A stretch of DNA of 64,000 nt from Setophaga petechia (taxonomy: Eukaryota; Chordata; Aves; Passeriformes; Parulidae), in contig JANCRA010000028.1 of assembly GCA_024362935.1 (NCBI GenBank), positions 7,498,476 to 7,562,475 of the forward strand, in the 5' to 3' direction. The notes beneath the pieces are model-generated. The model ran no database searches, was not told where the DNA came from, and saw nothing but the letters and a program-made list of their open reading frames with translations. Both the position numbers and the translations under genes were made by a program. The first letter of the stretch is position 1; each line of letters begins with the position of its first letter. Shown in pieces: positions 32,773 to 41,905 of the stretch.

Positions 32773-35700
32773 GTAAGAGCTCACCTGAGACGGGCATGGT
32801 CGCGGCAGCGCAGGCTGCTCAGCAGCTGAGGAATTCAGGATTTCCTTGTGGGGCTTAACGCGTTTGAATAAAACTCAGTCTCTTAAATGTATTTGAGTAG
32901 CTCGGCAGCTTTACTTACAAGTTGCATCCAGGTTTGGACTTGAGACATGCAGTTAAGTGTTTGTTCTGGTCCTTAAGGCAGCCTGGGGTGTGATAGTAAG
33001 ATTTTAGGCCTGATGCAAACAAATGCAATTTTTTTTTTTTGCAGTGTATAGTATAGTCTGGTTGTGTAAAGGACCAGCAGAGTACAAATCCCAAGGTTGA
33101 CCTGAGATTTCTTCCCTTTTTTTCCCCTCTCTGTGTAAGGCTGGGAAAGAGGTTTTGTTTTGTTCTTTCCTTTCCCCAAAAGAGCCAAGACAGGAGGCAT
33201 TAATATCTCAAATATCTGCCACTCCAGCTGAGTGATTTCTGCTGTTTCAGATTCCCATCTACAATTAAACCACTCCCTGATTCCTCCCAGCAGCCAAACA
33301 TCCAAATTTTCATCCCTCAGAGCTCCCTGACCCGTGGCAGTGGGGCAGGAACCACACATTGGCAAACTGCAGGTGCCTTTTGGCAGCTCCTGTCTGATGT
33401 CCTGGTTGCTTTTGCAGTTCCCAGAAGTTGTCCCCCTGAACGTGGGGGGGATGTTCTTCACCACCAGACTGTCCACGCTGCGCCGGTACGAGGACACCAT
33501 GCTGGCAGCCATGTTCAGCGGCCGGCACTACATCCCCACGGACGCTGAGGGCCGCTACTTCATCGACAGGGACGGCACCTACTTCGGGTACGTGCTACTG
33601 TGCTTTCATACTTTGGGATACTTTGTAATACTTTTGGTTTTGTATCCCAGTAGTTTTCCCAAATGGTTTAACCCAGATTGTGCCCCCTCCCTTTACCTGT
33701 GTAATCCCTTTCCTTTGCTGAGATCATCCCCAAATCCCCACCCTGGCTCTCTGTCAGTCACTCAGCATCCCATCCCCTCCATCTAGAACTTTCTGTCCAG
33801 GACATCGAGTGAGTGGCCAGAGGCCAGGGGTCAGCCCCCCAAGTGTTTCTCCATACACCGTCCTAAATGTCCATTTCCCAATATCCATCCCTAATTTTTC
33901 TTATTGATCAGTAAATGTTATTTACTTTAGGTTTCCACCTCCCTTTAAATGTAACTCAGCATCCCATCCCCTCCATCTAGAACTTTCTGTCCAGCACATC
34001 GAGTGATTGGCCAGGGGTCAGCCCCCCAAGTGTTACCCCATACACTGACCTAAATGTCCATTTCCCAGTATCCAGACCTTAATTTTTCTTATTGATTAGT
34101 AAATGTTATCTGCTTTAGGTTTCCACCTCCTTTAACTGTAACCTTTTAAATTTGTTTTTAACAGTTCTTTTCCTTAAAGTGCAGCATTTAACATTGCACA
34201 CCTTCAAAGCATCACAGGATGCAGTTAAAAATTCTTTGTGCAATGGGGAAATAAAAACAAGAAATGCTTTGGATTTGTGCATTGTCTCCCCTAGAGTATC
34301 TTCTTGAATTTGTGCATTGTCTCCCCTAGAGTATCTCCTTTCAAGGTATCAAGTTGTTTGGATGTTTTAAAGAAGTGTTTGGAAATAGGAAACTCCTTGC
34401 ACAGCACTGGGTTTTAATTGATATTCAGTATCTGTAAGGAAGAGGGAATGGAAAGAATGAATCTAGGATTCTTACACAGTTGAAAATATGATGTTTTCAA
34501 TCTTTAAATGGGATATAACTGCTAAAATAAAGCACAAGCCTTTAAAGAATTAATTTTTCTAAATTATTTTTGTTGTTAGTGCCATATTCCTTCACCTCCA
34601 GGATTCCTTCCTTCTTGCTCAACTTTTATTTTTAATTAGACTAACCATGATTACTAATGCTGTGTTTGAGTTGGGGTGAGGTTGCTAAGAAAGGTGATCA
34701 GTGTTCATGGGTTCAGGTTTTTGCCCAAAGAACACATTGCAATTTATCCCAAATTTCTTGTTGCTCCTTTATAAACATTTCCCTATTGCCTTCAACAGAG
34801 GAGCATTGAATTATTTTCAAAGCACTTTTGGGTTGTACCATAATCTGAGACAGAGGTAGATCAAGCCACTGTGTTTATTCTAAAATAATTGCGACTTTAC
34901 ATGAGGCAATTGCTGAAAAACTAATTAATTTGTGATGTTATCAACCTCATTGAGAATACATGTGGAACAGAGAGCCAGGTTAGCAGGTGCTGTATTTGTT
35001 GTCATTCTAAGATTGCAGTAATGCTTCTTTAATTTGATAAGGTTTTCTTGGTTAACACTTATGAAGTTATTTTTTTGTTTATTTGATAAGAGCTTTGTTG
35101 GTTAATACTTATAAAGTGATTTCTCTCTCTGTCAAAAGATCCTGTTGCTGAACAGTGTTTCAGAACTACAAGGAAATATTCTGTCTCTTTAAAAAATTCT
35201 GATTCTTGTTGTGTAAATGGCCCTGATCTGTGATGAGAAACCTTTGCAGATGTCCCATCCATTCAGCTGGGTCTGTGTGGAATAAAACGTCCATGAAAAT
35301 GATTCTCTGGGAAATGCAGAAGTTTATTTTGTCCCAGACCTAAATTTGAAATGCAGTGACCACAATTTCTTTCCCATGAAACACTCTGGCCTCTTCTGTG
35401 TTATAAATGGTTTCCTCCACAATGAACGTTTGGTTTAAAATCCACTGATATTTTTTCAAATGAGTTTTGACATCAGCTGAGGCAAAATGTGAAATAATGG
35501 CTTGGAAAGCTGAACGTGGCAAACGGTTTTACAAACAAATGTTGGGAATAAAGCTCATTTATTTCAGTTACTGTCTCAATAGAGCAAACAGTGAATATCC
35601 AGCATTTCCTGTCCTTTCCCACCTGCAGCACTTTTGGCAGGAGTGTGTTTGTTAATGATATTTTTGCCCTTTTTTTTAGAGACATACTAAACTTCCTACG

Positions 35701-37255
35701 ATCTGGTGACCTGCCCCCCCGAGAGCGAGTGAGGTCAGTGTACAAGGAGGCTCAGTATTATTCCATAGGACCCTTGCTAGACAATCTAGAGGATATCCAG
35801 CCTCTTAAAGGAGAAAAAGTTAGACAAGCTTTCCTGGGCCTAATGCCATATTACAAAGGTAAATAAACAAAGTAGCACTGACTCTTTCTTCTAGTGGGAT
35901 TCCAGTGTTAAAGCTCTGCTTTCAGTCTGCTCTCAGCTCCCACACTGAGCCCATTGCAGCTGGGAAGTTTATTCTGTATTTTTTGTGCTTGTTTGGATCT
36001 TTGAGGTCTCCACATCCTGCTGCATCCCAGGGTGTGGATTTGTGTGCTTAGAAGGGAGCAAGGTTAGGCTGTAATGTTATCAAATGAGAGGGTTTGTCTG
36101 CATTTGTTCTGTCAGGACTTGCAAGTGAATAAACTTGGCCTTGTAGTGAGGCCAGATAACTTGGGCATGTAATAAAGCCACCAGGCTCACCAGATAATCG
36201 AGATTGCTTTGATTCTTCAGTATTATATATATATATAACTATAATATATAATTTTTATTATATATAATTATTATATGTACTTTTATAATATTTAAACTAT
36301 AATATATTAATTATGTAATTATATAATATATTAATTCATATATATTTTTATATTAAAAGGCCCTAAGCTCACCAGATAACGGAAATTTATTTGATTATTC
36401 TATATCTTATTTTATATATAATATATATAATATATGATATAATTTTATTGTATATAATTATTATAAGTGTGGTTATGTAATATATAAAATATAATATATT
36501 AATTATGTCATTATATAGTATGTTAATTTATATATATATTTTATATAATAAGGCCCCAAGCTCACCAGATAATGGAGATTGATTTTATTATTCTATATAT
36601 TATCTTATATATAATATATATTATATATTTTTATTATATATAATTATTATATATTCAGTTACATATAAGATATATTAATTATGTAATTATATATATATAT
36701 AAATTTATATATTTTTATATAATAAGGCCACCAAGCTCACCAGATAAATGAGACCAATTTGCTACATGCTGCTAATTTGATGCTGAGAACAGCTGCAGTG
36801 AAATGTTTCCCATGAAATAATTGCTTTGATCTCTTTCCCTGGCCCTTCCTGGGGACCCTCCCCCTGTGTGTTTTGCAGACCACCTGGAGCGGATCATCGA
36901 GATCGCCAAGCTGCGCGCCATGCAGAGGAAGGCCAGGTTTGCCAAGCTCAAGGTGTGCGTGTTCAAGGAGGAGATGCCCATCACCCCCTACGAGTGCCCG
37001 CACTTCAACTCCCTGCGCTTCGAGCGCAGCGAGAGCGAGGCCAAGCTCTTTGAGCACCACTGCGAGGTGGACGTGTCCTTCGGGCCCTGGGAGGCCGTGG
37101 CCGACGTCTACGACCTCCTGCACTGCATCGTCAGCGACCTGTCCGCCCGCGGCATCACCGTGGAGCACCAGTGCATCGGCGTCTGCGACAAGCACCTCAT
37201 CAACCACTACTACTGCAAGCGCCCCATCTACGAGTTCAAGATCACCTGGTGGTGA
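32629..37255 (+). CDS. KCTD7: KCTD7, BTB/POZ protein and CUL3 adaptor (gene-level span, four coding exons)
   Basis: Exons 32629-32772, 33418-33587, 35680-35858 and 36879-37255 join to a 289-residue protein, the human length as I recall it. The acidic N-terminal segment MSSSDAEDDF is followed by a KCTD-type BTB domain (about residues 49-150), with FPEVVPLNVGG, TTRLSTLRRYEDTMLAAMFS and YFIDRDGTYF. A conserved C-terminal domain ends in YEFKITWW. KCTD7 is a cytosolic adaptor reported to bind CUL3 and to affect neuronal membrane potential and autophagy. Human loss causes progressive myoclonic epilepsy type 3. Junction phases (0, 2, 1) agree across all introns and all sites are GT-AG. A minisatellite begins within the last codons. 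Confidence 0.97.
32773..33417 (+). other. KCTD7: KCTD7 intron 1
   Basis: A short intron from donor GTAAGA to acceptor TTTTGCAG. I see only a T run at about 33030-33041 and no other feature. Confidence 0.7.
33418..33587 (+). CDS. KCTD7: KCTD7 coding exon 2 (first half of the BTB domain)
   Basis: It follows GCTTTTGCAG and begins FPEVVPLNVGG. It ends two bases into a Gly codon before donor GTACGT at 33588. The open frame runs on into the intron, but the protein match stops at YFG. Confidence 0.95.
33757..34146. repeat. Tandem duplication of a 194-bp unit in KCTD7 intron 2
   Basis: CTCAGCATCCCATCCCCTCC starts at 33761 and again at 33955. Both copies run on through TCTAGAACTTTCTGTCCAG, AATGTCCATTTCCCA and TTTTTCTTATTGAT to TTAGGTTTCCACCTCC. 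The copies are about 90 percent alike by eye. Confidence 0.9.
34147..35679 (+). other. KCTD7: Rest of KCTD7 intron 2
   Basis: No exon or RNA gene recognised. Small local duplications are visible: TTTGTGCATTGTCTCCCCTA at about 34276 and 34311, and a TTTGATAAG...GGTTAA.ACTTAT.AAGT block at about 35033 and 35080. A repeat-free stretch at about 34860-35000 with TAATTAAT could be regulatory, but this cannot be shown here. Confidence 0.5.
35680..35858 (+). CDS. KCTD7: KCTD7 coding exon 3
   Basis: It follows TTTTTTTAG and completes Gly, then reads DILNFLRSGDLPPRERV and on to GLMPYYK. It ends one base into an Asp codon before donor GTAAAT. It encodes the end of the BTB domain and the linker. Confidence 0.96.
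36180..36750. repeat. AT-rich tandem array with four GCTCACCAGATAA islands
   Basis: The phrase GCTCACCAGATAA occurs at 36185, 36367, 36560 and 36735, spaced 182, 193 and 175 bases. The spacer in each unit is TATA-rich. The array ends about 130 bases before the KCTD7 exon 4 junction. Confidence 0.9.
36879..37255 (+). CDS. KCTD7: KCTD7 coding exon 4 (C-terminal domain)
   Basis: It follows GTGTTTTGCAG and reads DHLERIIEIAKLRAMQRKAR through CVFKEEMPITPYECP and QCIGVCDKHLINHYYCKRPI to YEFKITWW and TGA at 37253. The last codons and stop resemble the units of the following minisatellite. Confidence 0.97.
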
Positions 37256-38100
37256 GCAGGGGCACAGAAAAGGGTCAGGGGACTCCCTGAGGACAAATGT
37301 GCTTTCAGGGTCACCTGGTGGTGAGTGTGGTGGCACATCGAGGGCTGAGAGGACTTCTAGAGGACAAATGTTCTTTCGAGATCATTGGAAGAACATGGTG
37401 GTGAGTTGTGGTGGCACTGAGGGGTGAGAGGACTCCTGAAGGACAAATGTTCTTCCAACATTGCTTTGTGGCGAGTGTGGTGGCACAACAAGAGGTGAAA
37501 GGACTTCTAAAGGACAATGTTCTTTCAAGATTGCTTTGTGATGAGTGTGGTGGCACAAGAGGTGAAAGGACTCCTAAAGGACAAATGTTCTTTCAAGATT
37601 GCTTTGTGATGAGTGTGGTGGCACTGAGGGGTGAAAGGATCCTAAAGGACAAATGTTCTTTCAAGATCACCTTGTAGTGAGTTGTGGTGGCACATCGAGG
37701 GGTGAGAGGACTTCTAGAGGACAAATCTTCTTTCAAGATCATCTGATGAGTTGTGGTGGAACATTGAGGGGTAAAAGGACTCCTAAAGGACAAATGTTCT
37801 GTCAAGATTGTCTTGTGGTGGCACATCAAGGGGTGAAAGGACTTCTAAAGGACAAATGTTCTTTCAAGATCCTATGGTGGTGAGTTGTGGTGGCACTGAG
37901 GGGTGAAAGGACTTCTAGAGGACAAACAGCCTTTCAACATCACCTTGTGGTGGCACTGAGGGGTGAAAGGATCCTAAAGGACAAATGTTCCTTCAAGATA
38001 ACCTTGTGGTGAGTGTGGTGGCACTGAGGGGTGAAAGGACTTCTAGAGGACATCAAGATCACCTGGTGATGATGAGTGTGGTGGCACTTAAAGGACAAAT
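37235..38100 (+). repeat. Minisatellite of about 65-75-bp units that includes the KCTD7 stop-codon region
   Basis: About twelve units follow the coding end. Each contains a version of TTCAAGATCACCTGGTGGTG, then AGTGTGGTGGCAC, a GAGGGGTGAAAGGACT segment and CTAAAGGACAAATGTTC. The first phrase is nearly identical to the last codons of KCTD7 (FKITWW-stop, 37235-37255). Many units carry GGTGAGT, a good 5' splice-site sequence, within what should be 3' UTR. Confidence 0.92.
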
Positions 38101-39950
38101 GTTCTCGGCAGTTGCCTTGCTGCTCACATTCCTTGGGATCAGCCTGCTGGCAGGGGTTGGGAAAACCTCTGGAAACTTGAAAAAGCAGCCTGAAATCAGA
38201 CTGTTGGCTCAGGTACCTTAACGAGGCACAAAACAAAATCACCTCATGCAAAGGATGGAGGGGAGTGGCTGAACATCTGCTCGAAGGTGCCACCAACCAC
38301 GTGGCTTCAGGATGGAATTGCAGATTTTTCCTGCATTTTTGGCAATCTGGGGTGCTACTAAAGCTGACCTTTCAGTTTTACCCTCTTAGAAATGTTTTAG
38401 TTCCTCCTTCAGCTTTATAAAGTTTGAGTCACACCCAACACAAAGATCTGGAAATGTAATTTTGATGTCCTAGATAATTAAAAAAAAAAAAAAAAGGAAT
38501 ATTCCTTATATATTATTAATTGTTGTCAGGGTTAAGCTGTATTTCTTTTTTAATTAAGAATCTACGTTGTGAATTATAATGTTGTACTTCAATTATTTCT
38601 GTTGTTATTAAAAGGAATAGCAGATCTGGAATATATTCCTTAATGCTTTTAGGAATAATAACTGTTCATGGAAGACTTGTGCCTGTTTTTAGCCTTAGAA
38701 ATTTTAAATGTTTACAATATTTACAAAAAAAAGCTCTTTAGAATCAGGTCATTTGCAAAGGCTTTTGGTAAATGAGAAAACCCTGTCTGTATGTTCCTAT
38801 TAGCAGCAGTAAGAAGAATATTTAATGTATATTATTTTATTACTGACTCTTTTTACATTCTGTGATATTAAACTTTATTTTAGACTTAAAGTCAGATGAT
38901 ATTAGACAAGTGCTTCCTTCACCTCACCTTTTTCAGACAATTAAATCTTAATTTTATCCTTCTTCTTGACCCTTCTTGGTGTTGTAGAAGGAAAAACAAA
39001 ATTCAAACTTCATATTCAGATACTTCTCTACTCTAAAGCAGTAGGAAATTCCTTCCCATGCTGGAAGAGGCAGCCACTGCAGAATCATATTTTCTTCATT
39101 TTTGTACTTCTGACGTGAGCAACCACATCCCAAATTTCAACTACTGAATTCAGCCCAAAAGTGAGAGGGAGAAAAGTCTGAAAATCTTATTGTTTTGTGA
39201 GGTACAGAAAATCCCAACCACCTTGAAGGGGCTTCAAAATAACCTTAAAGAGAAAGAAAAAGGAAATATTTGTATATTGCATTCGTTGAATTAATTAAAA
39301 AGCTAATTACTGATATAATTAAAGGTTTTGTAGCTTCATTTTACCCTGGACAATTTACAGACCCTGCTGGCTTTAAGTTGTTGTTGGCATTACTGAGCCC
39401 TGAAGATTTTTAGGTTTTCACACACTGCACAGAGGACCCAAGATAGATCTAAATTTTGGGCTATGAAAAAAAAAAATCCCTCCAGTCTTTGATTATCTTT
39501 CTGCAACTAAGCTGATTTCAGAGGATAATTCTGTCTCCTGTATATAATTCTCTAACTGGAAATCACTTTCCAGAACAGCAGTTCATTGTTCATTTTACTT
39601 ACACGAGCTTAGTCTAAGTTTACCTCCACTTTCACTGTGACTTTTATAAATGGATTTTGTTTTGCTGAATTATAAATTGTATGTGTCTATGCATTGTAAC
39701 CCGTAATGCCTTTGAAAATCCAGCCTGGATGCCAACGATCAGGGTTTGGAATTATCTCCAAATGTGTTTTGTTAATAATTATGTTGATGTGTGATGTTCA
39801 ATACTGTGAGTACTGCAGTGTATGATTTCTTAATACTTTTGACTTTTCAGTTCAGGTAATATATAATCTCTATGTTTTTTATTTAAAACACATAGAAGAA
39901 AATGTGGATATAAAGGTTGTGTCGTGCAATAAATTATGATACTGAAAATT
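37256..39950 (+). other. KCTD7: KCTD7 3' UTR (probable)
   Basis: After the minisatellite the sequence (38100-39950) is AT-rich, has few repeats and no exon, and ends near an AATAAA at 39928. A long 3' UTR fits the family. The end point is inferred. Confidence 0.55.
39928..39933 (+). terminator. KCTD7: Candidate polyadenylation signal of KCTD7
   Basis: AATAAA in GTGCAATAAATTATGATACT, about 2.7 kb after the stop codon. Confidence 0.5.
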
Positions 39951-40356
39951 TGGAATTCTGGCTCATCTGGTCTGCAGCCACTGCTGTGTTTTTCCTCACC
40001 TTCCCTGGGATTTGAGTGTCCTTTGCCTGACCGCAAATGAAAATTAAGCCAGGAATCTCTGTCCCGGGCTGTTTTAATGACATTTAGGTGTTTATTATCA
40101 TTTCCTGAGCAGAGGCACTGGTGCAGTGTGTGCTGAGGGACCGGCTGGGATGGATCATGGCAATGACTGATCCCATCCTTCCCTCCTCACCCATCCCTGT
40201 GACACAGCACAGCAGCTGCCCCTGCTTCTGCAGTGCTCAAAAAGAACCTTTCTGCCTCTGTTCAGAAAAAAATTTCCCTTGGTCTTAAGTAATTTCCTTC
40301 TGTCTGTCTGTCCGGCTGAAGCGCTCCCTGTCTCACAGAGAGATGTCCGTGCTGAG

Positions 40357-40386
<30 letters not shown>
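40357..40386. repeat. Thirty-base A run
   Basis: An uninterrupted A run upstream of the RABGEF1 island. No retroposed gene precedes it, so it is simply a homopolymer. Confidence 0.95.
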
Positions 40387-40389
<3 letters not shown>

Positions 40390-40651
40390 ATAGAAACAAG
40401 AACAAGCACACAACAATGTGTAACTGAGCAAGGAAAGAGGGAGTTTGAAATAGCAGCGGGTATTTTTATATTTCCCCACGGCAGCTCTGGGGTGCTCGTG
40501 TGGGGCCAGGGCCGGGCCCTGGAGCCCTGCGGAGCTGCTGCGGGCTCTGGACAAGGAAGGGAGGCTGCAGGGCAGGAATTCACCAGCTGGGAGGGCTCGA
40601 TAGCAAAAAACAGAGGAGAGGAGCTGTGGGTGCGGTCACAGCAGTAACCCA

Positions 40652-40797
40652 GCTGTGCCAGCCCCGCTCACCCTCACACCGCCCGGCCGTGTGCCAGCCC
40701 CGCTCACCCTCACAGCGCCCGGCCGTGTGCCAGCCCCGCTCACCCTCACACCGCCCGGCCGTGTGCCAGCCCCGCTCACCCTCACAGCGCCCGCCCG
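40652..40797. repeat. 36-bp repeat, four units, inside the RABGEF1 CpG island
   Basis: TGTGCCAGCCCCGCTCACCC then TCACACCGCCCGGCCG repeats four times. Alternate units read ACACCG or ACAGCG at one site. A 36-bp period keeps frame, so the minus strand reads CEGERGWHTAGR cyclically. Confidence 0.92.
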
Positions 40798-40899
40798 CCC
40801 GCTCTCCCTCACCCCCGCGGCCGCCGCTCCGCCCAGCGCGGCCGGGCCCCGCTTCCTTCCGGGCTCGGTCCCGCCCCGGAGGTGCCGCCCGCCCTTCCG

Positions 40900-41024
40900 C
40901 CGGAGCCGAGGGAGGGCCGGAGGGGCTGAGGGAGGTCCCGAGCAGCGCCGGGGCCGTGAGGGGCTGCGGCGGCGGCAGCAGCGCAGCGGAGCGGCCGGGC
41001 CGGCCCTGCCGCCCGGGGCAGCCG
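40900..41024 (+). other. RABGEF1: Probable non-coding exon 1 of RABGEF1
   Basis: A GC-rich segment ends GGGGCAGCCG before donor GTGAGA at 41025. The ATG exon has an acceptor ending at 48147, so an upstream non-coding exon is needed. The 5' limit is unknown. Confidence 0.5.
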
Positions 41025-41211
41025 GTGAGAGCCGCGGGGTGAGGGCCCGGCGGGGTCGGGGACAGCGGGGGCGGCCGCGTCCCCCCGGTTATAGCTCGAA
41101 CCGAGGGTCGGGGCTCGCTGTCCGCCCCGCTGAGGGGCTTCACACCGGCCCCGCTGCCTCCTTGGGCCTGGGCGAGGGGTCCCTGGGCCCCGCAGGGTGG
41201 CGGCGATCGGG

Positions 41212-41278
41212 ATAAACAAACACCGGGATAAAAACCGGGATAAACAAACACCGGGATAAAAAAACACCGGGATATGCG
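41212..41278. repeat. Short GGGATAAACAAACACC tandem repeat
   Basis: CACCGGGATAAA with variable A/C spacers occurs five times within 67 bases, directly after the CpG island. Confidence 0.85.
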
Positions 41279-41347
41279 GAAACTTGGCAAACCGCCTTCC
41301 TTCTCCTAAAAGTGATTTTTATTAGATGTACATGTAAATGTTCGTTC

Positions 41348-41905
41348 GGTGGGGCTGTGCCGGTGTTAACGGGGTGCAGGTGGCGCTGCCAGCTTTGCCA
41401 CCATGCCCCCCCAGCCTGTTTTCCTCATGAGCTCCTTGTGGATCAGGGAGGTTTGGGCTTTTTTTTTGTAAGTATCGCCGCTGCCCGGCTGAGGATTAAA
41501 GTCCTTTAAACTCCAGCCGGTGGAAGTTTAGAGCGTTTTTAAGGTGCTCAGCGGTGCTGCTCTGGGTGTTTGCCCTCCTCCATGTGCAGCTCCTAACGCT
41601 ATTTTTTGTTATCTCTGTATTTAATTAATTCCGTGGCTCTGTGCCTGTAGTTAACAGGGTGCAGGTGTCCCTGGTAGCTTTATCAGTATTCCCCCACCCC
41701 AGCCTGTGTCCCTGATGAGTTCCTTGCGGATCAATGAGTTTTTGGCTTTTTTCCTGTAAGTATTGTCCCTGCCTGGCTCCTCACTGCACAGCTGAGGATC
41801 AAAGTCCTGTAAAGTGAAGCCAGGTGAAGTCTGGAGAGCACTTAAGATGCTGAGCAGTGCATTTTGGATGCTTTTGTGGGTGTTTGTCGCTGCTGGTAGC
41901 GCCGT
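41348..41905. repeat. Diverged tandem duplication with a donor-like site in each copy
   Basis: Copy A (about 41348-41575) and copy B (about 41637-41905) share GTTAAC.GGGTGCAGGTG, AGCCTGT.T.CCT.ATGAG, CCTTG.GGATCA and CTGAGGAT.AAAGTCCT. Each holds TGTAAGTAT, a consensus 5' splice site. Copy A retains more CpGs. Confidence 0.8.

Larger units (their letters stand above)
40640..41220 (+). promoter_or_regulatory. RABGEF1: CpG-island promoter of RABGEF1
   Basis: A GC-dense island containing an ETS-like CTTCCGGG core at about 40856 and many CpGs but no TATA box. It contains a donor CCG/GTGAGA with GT at 41025, suited to a non-coding exon 1. Confidence 0.75.

Noticed and set aside
36737..37427. Open frames of 184-199 codons on both strands at KCTD7 exon 4
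   Set aside because: They are shadows of the KCTD7 coding exon; the correct frame ends YEFKITWW.
40357..40386. A run as the tail of a processed pseudogene
   Set aside because: No retroposed coding sequence or target duplication lies upstream.
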